Below, piece by piece: positions 1-9,630 of a stretch of 64,000 nucleotides of DNA. Numbering within the stretch: position 1 is the stretch's first letter; each line of letters begins with the position of its first letter. Origin of the DNA: Lachnospiraceae bacterium (GTDB taxonomy: Bacteria > Bacillota > Clostridia > Lachnospirales > Lachnospiraceae); the NCBI GenBank assembly GCA_902363555.1, contig CABJAM010000011.1, positions 115,364 through 179,363 on the forward strand, written 5' to 3'. The notes under the pieces were generated by a model. The model ran no database searches. It worked only from the letters and a program-made list of their open reading frames with translations, and was not told the DNA's origin. Position numbers and translations under genes: made by a program.

Positions 1-703
1 GTGAATAGCCTGCATCAAGCAGCCCGCGGACTTCCTGCAAAAGCCCCTGCGCCATCATGGCATCCACCCGGCGGTTGATACGGTCATAAAGCACTTCCCT
101 ATCCATAGTCAGCACAAAATAGGCAAAGTTATAAGGCGACAGCTTTTGTTTCTGCGCCTCGTTATGTTCGGAAATCTTTGTTCCAGTTTTTTCAAAAAAT
201 TCCAGCGCCCGGATGACCCGCTTCACATTGTTGGCGTGGATTTTCTGTGCGGATTCCGGGTCTATCTGGGCAAGACGCCCATGGAGCGCTTCCGGACCTT
301 CACTGGCCGCCAGTGCTTCACAGGCATGACGAAAAGTCATATCGCTGTCATTTTCCGTAAAATCAATATCATTGAGCAGCGCCTGGATGTAAAAGCCGGT
401 GCCGCCCACTACGATGGGGATTTTCCCCCGGGAAATAATGTCCTCCATGGCAGCTCTGGCCATTTTCTGAAAAACGACCACGTTAAATTCCTCATCCGGC
501 ATGAGCACATCCACCAGATGATGACGGATGCCCTGCATTTCCTCCGGCATGATCTTGGCCGTTCCGATATCCATTTTTTTATAGATCTGCATGGAATCGG
601 CGGAAATGATCTCGCCGCCGATTCTTTTGGCCAGTGAGAGCGACAGGCTTGTTTTGCCTGCGGCTGTCGGGCCGGTTAAAATGACCAGAGGCCATCGGTC
701 CAT
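1..703 (-). CDS. miaA: tRNA dimethylallyltransferase MiaA (C-terminus cut by window edge)
   Basis: Transfers a dimethylallyl group to N6 of A37 in tRNAs reading UNN codons; MiaB, also encoded here, then methylthiolates that base. The product begins MDRWPLVILTGPTAAGKTS, with the P-loop GPTAAGKT at about residues 11-18, and continues with the family segments DSMQIYKKMDIGTAK and VVGGTGFYIQAL. About 234 codons are present and the frame stays open to base 1, so the C-terminal part is missing only because the window ends. It lies 72 bp downstream of mutL on the same strand, the usual mutS-mutL-miaA order of Clostridia. The ATG at 703 places the P-loop at the normal distance from the N-terminus. Confidence 0.95.
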   Translation of the reverse strand, partial: MDRWPLVILTGPTAAGKTSLSLSLAKRIGGEIISADSMQIYKKMDIGTAKIMPEEMQGIRHHLVDVLMPDEEFNVVVFQKMARAAMEDIISRGKIPIVVGGTGFYIQALLNDIDFTENDSDMTFRHACEALAASEGPEALHGRLAQIDPESAQKIHANNVKRVIRALEFFEKTGTKISEHNEAQKQKLSPYNFAYFVLTMDREVLYDRINRRVDAMMAQGLLQEVRGLLDAGYS

Positions 704-721
704 ATAGTATCAACTCCTGTT

Positions 722-796
722 TCACTGTATCCGTATAAATTTCTCAATGTCTATTTCACAATATCTGTCTAAGTTTTATTGTATCCGCTTAAATTT
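722..796 (-). repeat. Degenerate repeat of the mutL 3' end
   Basis: On the mutL strand the terminal codons AAATTTAAGCGGATACAATAA (776-796, peptide KFKRIQ and stop) recur as a weaker copy at 756-776 (KLRQIL and stop) and a close copy at 722-742 (KFIRIQ and stop). Copies 1 and 3 are 54 bases apart and in the same reading frame. Copy 2 is out of frame and more diverged. The repeat fills the mutL-miaA spacer. Confidence 0.65.
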
Positions 797-2977
797 CTTT
801 TCAAGCTCGTATTTGGTCATGGAAATAATGGTGGGTCTGCCATGGGGGCAGTTGTATGGATTTTCAGCCTCCAGAAGCTGATCAATGAGAGCATCCGCCT
901 CCGTAAAGGACAGCGCCTGATTTCCCTTTACCGCCGCCTTGCATGCCATAGTCGCGATCCGGTCTGTGATGATGTCCGCGCCCAGCCGGCCGGCCTCCGC
1001 GGTCATGGAATCTAAAAGGTCGATGAACAGATCCCGCTCTGTATAGCCGTAAAGCTCAGACGGCACGGCGCGTATGGCATACTCGCTGCCCCCGAAATGC
1101 TCGATTTCAAAACCTATTTTTTGAAGCTGGGGCATGTATTCCTTTAACGTGCTTTCCTCATGCATGGATAAGGAAAGAATCAGCGGCGGTTCCATATATT
1201 GGGAAACCGGAGTGCTGCTCTCATAGTGCTTTTTCAGCTTTTCATACATGACCTTTTCATGCGCGGCGTGCTGGTCGATAATAAACAGCTTCCCGTCATA
1301 TTCCACCAGCCAGTAGGTGTCAAAAATCTGGCCAATGAGACGATGGCGTAGCCGCGCTTTTTTCGTCAGCAGGCGGTCGTCGAAAAGCTCCATCTGCTCC
1401 TGGGAGGTAATGCGCATGGAAGGCGTGTCTTCAGTGGCCGGCTCCGCTGGGGCTGGGGCCACCGCCAGAACCGGGTTCGCTGCAGTCGCCGGGGCGGATG
1501 CCGGCACCTGGTCAGCCGCTGACTCCGGATGTTTTAACGGTTCTGTATTTGGAGCGTCGTCGACCACCGGATTCATCTGGCTAGCCTTGTTGCCAGCCAA
1601 ACCCGCCTGGTTTGACTCGTTGCCAGCCTGCACGGTTCGTGGTATCTCACTGTCGTCTGCCTGCTCCGTTCGTGGGTAAGACGCAGACGGTTCATGCAGC
1701 GCTGATGGCGTTTGAAACGGCGGTTTCGACGCAAACGACTGCGTCCGCTCAGAGAACGGCTTCGCTTCATAGGGCCGGTTTGATCCAAATGTATTATGAG
1801 GCTGGGGCTGAGTGTGCGGATTGGGCCGTGATGCTCCCGACGCACCTGGAGCTCCGGGGGCGCCCAATGCGGCCAGCCTGGCGGCCTCAAAGGGCTCCGG
1901 TGCCGGTGCTTCCAGCCGTGCAGCGGCTGCTTCTTTTTCTCTCTGGGCGACCTCCCGCTCCGTATCCAGTGTCACATCGGGAATAAGATCTCTGCCGGAG
2001 AGAGCATCCCGGATCGTCCGGTACACAAGCTGGTAAACCTCGTCATTATTGGTAAACCGGATTTCCATTTTTGTCGGATGGACATTGACATCAATATATG
2101 ATGCGTCAATCTCCAGATGAAAAGCGGTAAATGGATATTTATGGACCATGACGAAGGTTTTGTAGGCCTCCTCGATCGCTTTTGTAATAATGGGGCTTTT
2201 AATATACCGGCCATTGATAAAATAATTTTCATAGGCGCGGTTACCCCTGGAAATCAGCGGTTTGCCGATAAAGCCGTGAATGCGCATATTGGCGGAATTT
2301 TGCCCGATCTCCAAAAGATTGGCTGTGATATCCCGGCCGTAAATATTATAAATAATATCCTTTAGCTGCATATTTCCGGCCGTGTGGATCTTATTTTGGT
2401 GGTTATTAATAAATTTAAATGATACTTCCGGGTGTGACAGAGAAAGCCGCATGAGAAGATCATTTACATAGGACGCTTCCGTCATATCGGACTTTAAAAA
2501 CTTCCGCCGCGCCGGTGTATTATAAAAAAGATTGCGTACAAGCATGGTCGTACCGGAAGGACAGCCGATTTCTTCCATGACCGTCTCCTCGCCGCCCTCG
2601 ATGCAGTAACGTGCGCCGGTGAGCGCCCGGGGCGTTTTGGTGATCAGCTCCACCTGGGCCACGGAGGCGATGCTGGATAGAGCCTCACCGCGAAAGCCCA
2701 GGGAGGAAACAACCATCAGATCCTCCACCGAACGGATCTTGCTTGTGGAATGGCGCAGAAATGCCAGGGGGATATCGTCCTTTTCAATACCGCCGCCATT
2801 GTCCGTCACGCGGATCAGGCTGGTGCCGCCATCCCGAATTTCCACAGTAATGGCTGTGGCATGGGCATCGATGGCATTTTCCACCAGCTCCTTGACCACG
2901 GAGGATGGCCGTTCCACCACCTCGCCGGCCGCAATCTTATTGATCGTATCCGAATCCAGAACATTAATATGAGGCAT
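776..2977 (-). CDS. mutL: DNA mismatch repair protein MutL with endonuclease motif
   Basis: Couples mismatch recognition by MutS to strand nicking. The N-terminal GHKL ATPase (about residues 1-330) begins MPHINVLDSDTINKIAAGEVVERP and carries DNGGGI and GFRGEAL. A low-complexity Ala/Pro/Gln-rich linker spans about 345-520. The C-terminal domain has the metal-dependent nickase motif DQHAAHEKVMYE (from about residue 568), ACKAAVKGN and CPHGRP, so this is the endonuclease type of MutL found in bacteria without MutH. QMELF (about 528-532) just before that domain resembles a beta-clamp-binding motif. It lies 74 bp downstream of mutS and is probably co-transcribed. 733 aa is long for the family because of the linker. 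Confidence 0.97.
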   Translation of the reverse strand: MPHINVLDSDTINKIAAGEVVERPSSVVKELVENAIDAHATAITVEIRDGGTSLIRVTDNGGGIEKDDIPLAFLRHSTSKIRSVEDLMVVSSLGFRGEALSSIASVAQVELITKTPRALTGARYCIEGGEETVMEEIGCPSGTTMLVRNLFYNTPARRKFLKSDMTEASYVNDLLMRLSLSHPEVSFKFINNHQNKIHTAGNMQLKDIIYNIYGRDITANLLEIGQNSANMRIHGFIGKPLISRGNRAYENYFINGRYIKSPIITKAIEEAYKTFVMVHKYPFTAFHLEIDASYIDVNVHPTKMEIRFTNNDEVYQLVYRTIRDALSGRDLIPDVTLDTEREVAQREKEAAAARLEAPAPEPFEAARLAALGAPGAPGASGASRPNPHTQPQPHNTFGSNRPYEAKPFSERTQSFASKPPFQTPSALHEPSASYPRTEQADDSEIPRTVQAGNESNQAGLAGNKASQMNPVVDDAPNTEPLKHPESAADQVPASAPATAANPVLAVAPAPAEPATEDTPSMRITSQEQMELFDDRLLTKKARLRHRLIGQIFDTYWLVEYDGKLFIIDQHAAHEKVMYEKLKKHYESSTPVSQYMEPPLILSLSMHEESTLKEYMPQLQKIGFEIEHFGGSEYAIRAVPSELYGYTERDLFIDLLDSMTAEAGRLGADIITDRIATMACKAAVKGNQALSFTEADALIDQLLEAENPYNCPHGRPTIISMTKYELEKKFKRIQ

Positions 2978-3051
2978 ACGCAGCCACCCTACCTTTCCTG
3001 ATAAATTTGAAACTGTACAGAAATTGACTGTCCGATGCGCCGCTTTGGTGC

Positions 3052-5910
3052 TTAGCCATTGATTTTCTGCTGCAGCTCGTCCAGAAGCATCATAGCGTCC
3101 AGCGGGCGCATCCGGGATAGATCCGCATTTTTCAGCGTGTCCAGCACCTCCTGCGCAGCCGGCGAAATGCCAGGAATAGAAAGCCCGGGCGCGGCAACCG
3201 GCGTAAGCCCCGCCCCAGATAGCCCGGGGGCAGCAGCCGGCGTAAAGTAAGGCGCACCAGGCTGCCCAGGTGCAGTTGCAGCGTCCGTTGCAGACGTCGT
3301 GAGCGTCGAAGTCGCCGTGGGCGTTTCCGGCGCGGCTCCGTTATAGGCGGCCATGCTGTCAAACAGCGACAACTGCCCATCGTCCTCCGGCTCCGCAGCC
3401 TTTGCAGACGCCGGCGCCGGGCGTGCCACGCCAGCACTTCCCGTGCCCATACTTCCGGCCCCGATCTCCTTCATGCGGTCGGTAATATCGGCGTGGATCA
3501 GCTCCTCCACCAGCTCCTTGGCCCGCTCGATAACCGTATCGGGCACACCGGCCAGCTTGGCCACCTGGATACCGTAGCTTTTATCGGCACCGCCCCGGAC
3601 GATCTTTCTCAGGAAAATAATGTCATCCCCCTGCTCCTTGACGGCGATGCAGTAATTATTCACATTGCTCAGCTTTCCTTCCAGCTCGGTCAGCTCATGG
3701 TAATGAGTGGCAAACAGCGTCTTGGCCCCCAAAAGTTTTGGATTGCTTATATGCTCCACAACCGCCCAGGCAATACTTAAACCGTCAAAGGTGCTGGTTC
3801 CCCGGCCAATCTCATCCAGGATCAGCAGACTGTCCTTTGTGGCATTGCGCAAAATATTGGCCACCTCGGTCATTTCCACCATGAACGTACTCTGTCCGCT
3901 GGCCAGATCATCGCTGGCGCCCACACGGGTAAATATCCGGTCCACAATACCGATATCCGCCGACTGAGCCGGCACAAAGCTGCCCATCTGAGCCATGAGC
4001 ACGATCAAAGCCGTCTGGCGCATGTAGGTGGACTTTCCGGCCATGTTGGGGCCGGTGATGATGGAAATACGCTGCTCCTTATTGTCCAGGTATGTATCAT
4101 TTTCAATAAACATCTGATTGGACGTCATTTTCTCCACCACCGGATGACGTCCGCCCTTAATATTTATAACGCCCTTTGTATTTATACTTGGCCGCACATA
4201 GTTGTTGCGCTCGGCCACAAGGGCAAGGGAGGCGTATACGTCGATGCGGGCCAGCGCCTTGGCGGTCGTCTGTATCCGGGCCACCTCCCCGGCGATTTTA
4301 TCCCGGATCATGGAAAAAAGATCGTATTCCAGTGAAAACAGCTTGTCCTCGGCGCCCAGGATCATATCTTCCAGTTCCTTTAACTCCGGCGTGATATACC
4401 GCTCCGCATTGGTCAGCGTCTGCTTGCGCATCCACGTATCCGGCACCATATCCTTGTAGGAATTGGTCACCTCCAGGTAATAACCAAAGACTTTATTAAA
4501 TTTCACTCTCAGGTTTTTTATCCCTGTATTTTCCCGCTCCTTTGTCTCCAACTGGGAAAGCCACTGCTTCCCTTCCGTCTTTGCACTGCGGTACTTGTCG
4601 ATATCCTCATTAAAGCCGTCCTTGATGATCCCGCCGTCCTTTAAGGCAATGGGCGGATCGTCATTGATGGCGTCATCGATCAGCTTGCATATATCTTCCA
4701 GGCCATCCATTTTTTTGAAAATGTCCGTCAGATCCCGGGATTTATAATTCTGCATCAGGTATTTAATGGGCGGGATCATGGCCAGGGAAGACTTAAAGGC
4801 GATCAGATCTCTTGGATTGGCCGTTTTACAGCTAATCTTACTGATCAGGCGCTCCAGGTCATATACCGGATTTAAGTATTCCCGGATCTCATCCCGATTA
4901 ATCAGCTCTGTATTGATTTCCTCAATAGCATCCAGACGATCCTCGATCTGCTCCTTATCGATATAGGGCTGTTCGATATAGGTCCGCAAAAGCCGCGCGC
5001 CCATGGCGGTTTTCGTCTTATCCAGCACCCACAGCAGTGAGCCTTTTTTCTGCTTTTCCCGCAGCGTTTCCAAAAGCTCCAGATTTCTTCGGGTGGAGCT
5101 GTCAATGATCATATACTTACTTGTATTGTACGGCGTAATATGCGTCAGGTGGACAAGGGAATTTTTCTGTGTTTCATATAAATACTGCAAAAGCGCGCCG
5201 GCGGCAATGATCCCCGTCGGGTAATCCTTAAGCCCCAGCCCGTCCAGCAGAGATACTTTAAAGTGGCGCTTTAACCGGCTCTGACACTGCTCCTCGTCGA
5301 TATACCAGGCGTCCAGTATGGATGTGGCAATGCCCAGACGGTCCTTTATATCTGTAAGGTCCACGCCGCTCATACAGAAATAATCATTATAAATAATTTC
5401 CGCCGGCGAAAATTTTGTGATCTCATCCATAAGCTTTTTGGAGGAATCTACCTCGGTCACATAGTAATCCCCGGTGGAAATATCAGCTACGGAAATGCCA
5501 AAGCAGTCGTCCATATATATAATACACATAAGGTAATTATTTTTTGTCTCATCCAGTGCCTGCATACTCAGGTTCGTGCCCGGAGTGACGACGCGGATGA
5601 CCTCCCGCTTTACAAGCCCCTTGGCCTGCTTCGGGTCCTCCATCTGCTCGCCGATGGCCACCTTATAGCCCTTGGAAACCAGCTTGTTCAAATAGGCATC
5701 CACGGCGTGATACGGGATACCGCACATGGGCGCCCGCTCCTCCTGCCCGCAGTCCTTGCCGGTCAGGGTGATCTCCAGCTCTCTGGATGCGGTGATGGCA
5801 TCGTCAAAAAACATCTCATAAAAGTCCCCGAGACGGTAAAAAAGAATACAGTCCTTATACTGCTCCTTTGTCTGCATATATTGCTGCATCATCGGTGTAA
5901 GTGGTGCCAT
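3052..5910 (-). CDS. mutS: DNA mismatch repair ATPase MutS
   Basis: Recognises base mismatches and small loops. The N-terminal domain has the mismatch-reading FYEMF motif within YRLGDFYEMFFDDA. The ATPase has Walker A GPNMAGKST and Walker B LLILDEIGRGTSTFDG. The normal C-terminal helices (ending MMLLDELQQKING) are separated from the ATPase by a roughly 110-residue Ala/Pro/Thr/Gly-rich insert (about 805-918) containing QLSLF at about 846-850, a good beta-clamp-binding pentapeptide. The insert explains a length of 952 aa against a usual 850-880. SD AAAGGAG precedes the ATG at 5910. A terminator after glnN suggests mutS is partly transcribed from its own promoter in the 5911-6004 gap, which I could not define. 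Confidence 0.97.
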   Translation of the reverse strand: MAPLTPMMQQYMQTKEQYKDCILFYRLGDFYEMFFDDAITASRELEITLTGKDCGQEERAPMCGIPYHAVDAYLNKLVSKGYKVAIGEQMEDPKQAKGLVKREVIRVVTPGTNLSMQALDETKNNYLMCIIYMDDCFGISVADISTGDYYVTEVDSSKKLMDEITKFSPAEIIYNDYFCMSGVDLTDIKDRLGIATSILDAWYIDEEQCQSRLKRHFKVSLLDGLGLKDYPTGIIAAGALLQYLYETQKNSLVHLTHITPYNTSKYMIIDSSTRRNLELLETLREKQKKGSLLWVLDKTKTAMGARLLRTYIEQPYIDKEQIEDRLDAIEEINTELINRDEIREYLNPVYDLERLISKISCKTANPRDLIAFKSSLAMIPPIKYLMQNYKSRDLTDIFKKMDGLEDICKLIDDAINDDPPIALKDGGIIKDGFNEDIDKYRSAKTEGKQWLSQLETKERENTGIKNLRVKFNKVFGYYLEVTNSYKDMVPDTWMRKQTLTNAERYITPELKELEDMILGAEDKLFSLEYDLFSMIRDKIAGEVARIQTTAKALARIDVYASLALVAERNNYVRPSINTKGVINIKGGRHPVVEKMTSNQMFIENDTYLDNKEQRISIITGPNMAGKSTYMRQTALIVLMAQMGSFVPAQSADIGIVDRIFTRVGASDDLASGQSTFMVEMTEVANILRNATKDSLLILDEIGRGTSTFDGLSIAWAVVEHISNPKLLGAKTLFATHYHELTELEGKLSNVNNYCIAVKEQGDDIIFLRKIVRGGADKSYGIQVAKLAGVPDTVIERAKELVEELIHADITDRMKEIGAGSMGTGSAGVARPAPASAKAAEPEDDGQLSLFDSMAAYNGAAPETPTATSTLTTSATDAATAPGQPGAPYFTPAAAPGLSGAGLTPVAAPGLSIPGISPAAQEVLDTLKNADLSRMRPLDAMMLLDELQQKING

Positions 5911-6004
5911 GAATTTGATACTCCTTTATCTTTTGTTGATACGCTGAGTTTACGTTTCGCAAACACATCTGCAAAACATTTATATCGGTTCAGATTTAAG
6001 TCTC

Positions 6005-6050
6005 CAAAAGGGGATACCGGAGCGTTTATGCTCTTTATCCGGTATCCCCC
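6005..6050 (-). terminator. Rho-independent terminator after glnN
   Basis: Perfect 11-bp arms GGGGATACCGG (6010-6020) and CCGGTATCCCC (6039-6049) are followed on the minus strand by TTTT. An inner AGC/GCT pairing extends the stem. It lies directly after the glnN stop and separates it from mutS. Confidence 0.8.
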
Positions 6051-6056
6051 AATAAT

Positions 6057-8165
6057 CTATACGTTAAACATCAATTCTCCGTAGGTCGGGAATGGCCATT
6101 CCTTTTCGTCCACAATCATCTCCAGAGCGTCAGCCGGAGCCCGAAGCTCCTTCATGGCAGTGCACACATGATCGCGGTAAGCGATGGCGCGTTCCTTGAA
6201 ATTCTCATGGGCGCCGGCGCGCTCCACATTGGCCTCCAGCTTGATCAGGGCGTCGTTCATGGCTTTTAGGCAGCGGGAGCAGTCGGACAGCACGATCCGC
6301 TGCACGGAAGCATCTCCACCCACAGCCTCCACCGTCTGGATGGAGCCTGCCACAGTGCTCGTATACTTGATCACCGCCGGTATGATTTCCTTTTTGGCCA
6401 TATCGATCATCGTGCGGGCTTCAATATTGATCGCCTTGGAATAAATCTCATAGCCGACCTCCTCCCGGGAGGCAAGCTCTGCGGCCGTCAATACGTTATG
6501 GCGCTCAAACAGTTCGATAGCCATCGGGGAGGTCAGATAGCCCACGGCATCCACCATATTGGTGATATTTGGCAGACCTCTGCGGATGGCCTCATCCACC
6601 CAGTCCTGAGAATATCCGTTGCCATTGAAAATAATGCGTATATGCTCGCCGACCCACTTTTTGATCAGATCGTGGGCAGCCATTTCCACATCCACGGAAT
6701 TTTCCAGCAGATCGGCAGCCTGGCGGAGTGTCTCCGCCACAATGGTATTGAGCACAATGTTGGCGTCAGCGATGGAAGCGCTGGAGCCGACCATACGAAA
6801 TTCAAATTTATTTCCCGTAAATGCAAAGGGTGAGGTGCGGTTGCGGTCCGTGGCGTCCATTTTAAACTTGGGCACTGAGGATACGCCGATATTGGCATTG
6901 CTGCCCTCCTTAGAACTGGTAGCCTCGCCTTTTTCACAGAGCTGGTTTAACACATCCTCCAACTGTTCGCCTAAAAATACGGAAATGATCGCCGGCGGCG
7001 CCTCATTGGCACCAAGGCGGTGGTCATTGCCCGGATTTGCGGCGGACTCCCGCAGCAGCGGCGAATAATCGTCCACAGCCTTTAATATGGCCGCCAATAT
7101 GAGCAGAAACTGGCGGTTTTCATGGGGCGTCTTTCCAGGGTCCAAAAGATTGATGCCGGTATCGGTGGTCAATGACCAGTTATTATGCTTACCGGAGCCG
7201 TTCACACCATCAAAGGGCTTTTCGTGGAGCAGGCATACGAGGTCGTGGCGCAGCGCCACCTTTTTCATAATTTCCATCACAAGCTGATTGTGGTCCGTGG
7301 CTATATTTGTGGAGGCGTACACCGGAGCCAGCTCGTGCTGGGCCGGAGCAACCTCGTTATGCTGGGTCTTGGCCGTCACGCCCAGCTTCCAAAGCTCCAC
7401 GTTCAGATCGGACATGTAGGACGCGATACGCTCCTTGAGCATGCCGAAATAATGGTCGTCCATCTCCTGCCCCTTTGGTGCAGGCGCGCCAAACAGCGTC
7501 CGTCCGGCAAAGATCAGATCCTTGCGTTTTTCGTAGGTCGCCTTGTCCACAATAAAATATTCCTGTTCCGCGCCCACAGAGGTAGTCACCTTGGCGGCCG
7601 TAGTATTGCCAAACAGGCGCACAATGCGCATCGCCTGTTTATCGATGGCTTCCATAGATCGCAGCAGAGGCGTCTTTTTATCCAGCGCCTCCCCGGTATA
7701 TGAAAAGAAAACTGTAGGGATGCATAAAACAGCGCCGCCGGCATTTTCGTGAAGAAAGGCTGGCGAGGACAGATCCCAGGCCGTATATCCACGGGCTTCA
7801 AATGTGGATCGCAGACCGCCGGATGGGAAGGAGGAGCCGTCGGGCTCACCCTTGATGAGCTCCTTGCCGGAAAATTCCAGGATTACACCACCATCCCCCG
7901 AAGGGGTGATAAAGGCGTCCTGTTTTTCCGCGGTATAGCCGGTGAGCGGCTGGAACCAGTGGCTGTAATGGGTAGCGCCTCTTTCGATGGCCCAGTCCTT
8001 CATGGCATTGGCCACAACATCAGCCACATGCTTGTCCAGCTCATATCCGGCGTTGGCCGCCTGCTTTAATTCCTGATAGATCCGCTTGGGAAGTCTTTCA
8101 CGCATCGTTGCATCATCGAAAACGTTGGATGCAAAAATATCGGTCACATTGATTGCTCTATTCAT
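6057..8165 (-). CDS. glnN: Glutamine synthetase type III
   Basis: Makes glutamine from glutamate, ammonia and ATP in the cytoplasm. At 702 aa it has the size of the GlnN/type III class rather than the roughly 450-aa GlnA class. Class features visible include FSYTGEALDKKTPLLRSM, the metal and substrate region SVGAEQEYFIVD, the ATP-site segment NGSGKHNNWSL, and HRLGANEAPPAIISVFLG. The start ATG overlaps the miaB stop by 4 bp (ATGA), so translation is probably coupled. A strong terminator follows. No GlnR or PII gene is in the window, so nitrogen control cannot be read from context. Confidence 0.96.
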   Translation of the reverse strand: MNRAINVTDIFASNVFDDATMRERLPKRIYQELKQAANAGYELDKHVADVVANAMKDWAIERGATHYSHWFQPLTGYTAEKQDAFITPSGDGGVILEFSGKELIKGEPDGSSFPSGGLRSTFEARGYTAWDLSSPAFLHENAGGAVLCIPTVFFSYTGEALDKKTPLLRSMEAIDKQAMRIVRLFGNTTAAKVTTSVGAEQEYFIVDKATYEKRKDLIFAGRTLFGAPAPKGQEMDDHYFGMLKERIASYMSDLNVELWKLGVTAKTQHNEVAPAQHELAPVYASTNIATDHNQLVMEIMKKVALRHDLVCLLHEKPFDGVNGSGKHNNWSLTTDTGINLLDPGKTPHENRQFLLILAAILKAVDDYSPLLRESAANPGNDHRLGANEAPPAIISVFLGEQLEDVLNQLCEKGEATSSKEGSNANIGVSSVPKFKMDATDRNRTSPFAFTGNKFEFRMVGSSASIADANIVLNTIVAETLRQAADLLENSVDVEMAAHDLIKKWVGEHIRIIFNGNGYSQDWVDEAIRRGLPNITNMVDAVGYLTSPMAIELFERHNVLTAAELASREEVGYEIYSKAINIEARTMIDMAKKEIIPAVIKYTSTVAGSIQTVEAVGGDASVQRIVLSDCSRCLKAMNDALIKLEANVERAGAHENFKERAIAYRDHVCTAMKELRAPADALEMIVDEKEWPFPTYGELMFNV

Positions 8166-9601
8166 CCATTTACCTCTTCTCCAATTGATTGAGCTTCGCC
8201 AATATAGTAGAAGCCTTTACATTCCTTTAAGTAGACTGGCACGATCCGGCCGATCAGTGACGGATCTCCGGGGAAATGCACGACTGTATTGTTGCTGAGC
8301 CTGCCGGTGACAAGGTGGTTATCCTGGTTATTGATCTGTTCCACAAGGACATCCATCACCTGACCGGTATGGCGGGCACACACATCCGCAGAAATCTCCT
8401 GTACCATGCTTAAAAGCCGGTCAAACCGGTCCTTGACCACATCCTCCGGAATCTGGTCAGTCATGGAAGCCGCCGGAGTTCCGGTGCGCTTTGAATAAAT
8501 AAAGGTGTACGCGCTGTCATAGCGGACCTTTTCAACCACATCCAGTGTTTCCTTAAAGTCCTCCTCAGTCTCCCCGGGAAATCCCACGATGATATCTGTG
8601 GTCAGTGAAATATCCGGGCAGGCGGCTTTGATCTTATCCACCAGCAGAAGGTAATCCTCTTTTGTATATTTACGGTTCATCTGTTTTAATATCCGGCTGC
8701 TGCCTGACTGGAGCGGCAGATGGAGATGACGGCATATCTTTTTCGAGCGGCTCATAACCTCGATCAGCTCATCGGACAAGTCCTTTGGATGGGAAGTCAT
8801 AAAACGGATGCGCTCAAGTCCGTCGATCTTTTCGATTTCTGTTAAGAGCTGTGCAAAGCTCATCGGTGTGTCCAAATTCTTTCCATAGGAATTGACATTC
8901 TGGCCAAGAAGCATGACCTCCACCACACCGTCGGCCACATCGGCCCGGATCTCTTCAATGATATCCTCCGGGCGGCGGCTCCGCTCGCGGCCGCGCACAT
9001 AGGGCACGATACAGTAGCTGCAAAAATTATTGCAGCCGAACATAATATTGATCCCTGATTTAAACGGATACTTCCGCCGGTTCGGAAGGTCCTCCACGAT
9101 CTTATCCGTATCCTTCCACAGATCAATGATCATGGAACCTGATTCCAGACGGTCGTGTATAAGCTCCGCCAGCTTGTAAATGTTATGCGTACCAAATATA
9201 ATATCCACATGGCGGTAGCTTTTGCGAAGCTTTTCCACCACCTGGGGCTCCTGCATCATACAGCCGCACAGAGCGATGAGCATCCCCGGACGCTTCTCCT
9301 TAAGCTTTTTTAAGGCGCCCAGCCGGCCGTAAACCCGCTGGTTGGCATTTTCTCTGACGGTGCACGTATTATATATGATAAAGTCCGCATCCTCATCCTC
9401 CACCCGCTCGTAGCCGATATCTTCCAAAATTCCGGAAAGCTTTTCCGAATCCCTGGCATTCATCTGGCAGCCGAAGGTGACACAGCAATACGTCTTTTTT
9501 CGACCGGTTTTTTCGTATTCTTTATCAAAACGCTCGCGTAAACCGGCGATGACCGCCTTTTGCCGCAGAGCTTCGTTTTCAAAATCCATAGTGACCTCCA
9601 T
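8162..9601 (-). CDS. miaB: tRNA-2-methylthio-N6-dimethylallyladenosine synthase MiaB
   Basis: Radical SAM enzyme that adds the methylthio group to the base made by MiaA. The N-terminal UPF0004 domain carries cluster cysteines in VTFGCQMNARDSEKL, NTCTVRENA and ALCGCMMQE. The radical SAM motif CNNFCSYC follows at about residue 190, and a C-terminal TRAM-like domain ends the 479-aa protein. It sits between proA (29-bp gap) and glnN (4-bp overlap). An ATG at residue 5 (MDFENEALRQ) is an alternative start. Separation from mutS-mutL-miaA by glnN is the only unusual point. Confidence 0.96.
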   Translation of the reverse strand: MEVTMDFENEALRQKAVIAGLRERFDKEYEKTGRKKTYCCVTFGCQMNARDSEKLSGILEDIGYERVEDEDADFIIYNTCTVRENANQRVYGRLGALKKLKEKRPGMLIALCGCMMQEPQVVEKLRKSYRHVDIIFGTHNIYKLAELIHDRLESGSMIIDLWKDTDKIVEDLPNRRKYPFKSGINIMFGCNNFCSYCIVPYVRGRERSRRPEDIIEEIRADVADGVVEVMLLGQNVNSYGKNLDTPMSFAQLLTEIEKIDGLERIRFMTSHPKDLSDELIEVMSRSKKICRHLHLPLQSGSSRILKQMNRKYTKEDYLLLVDKIKAACPDISLTTDIIVGFPGETEEDFKETLDVVEKVRYDSAYTFIYSKRTGTPAASMTDQIPEDVVKDRFDRLLSMVQEISADVCARHTGQVMDVLVEQINNQDNHLVTGRLSNNTVVHFPGDPSLIGRIVPVYLKECKGFYYIGEAQSIGEEVNG

Positions 9602-9630
9602 ACAATTTTCGCAGGATTATATTATACATT

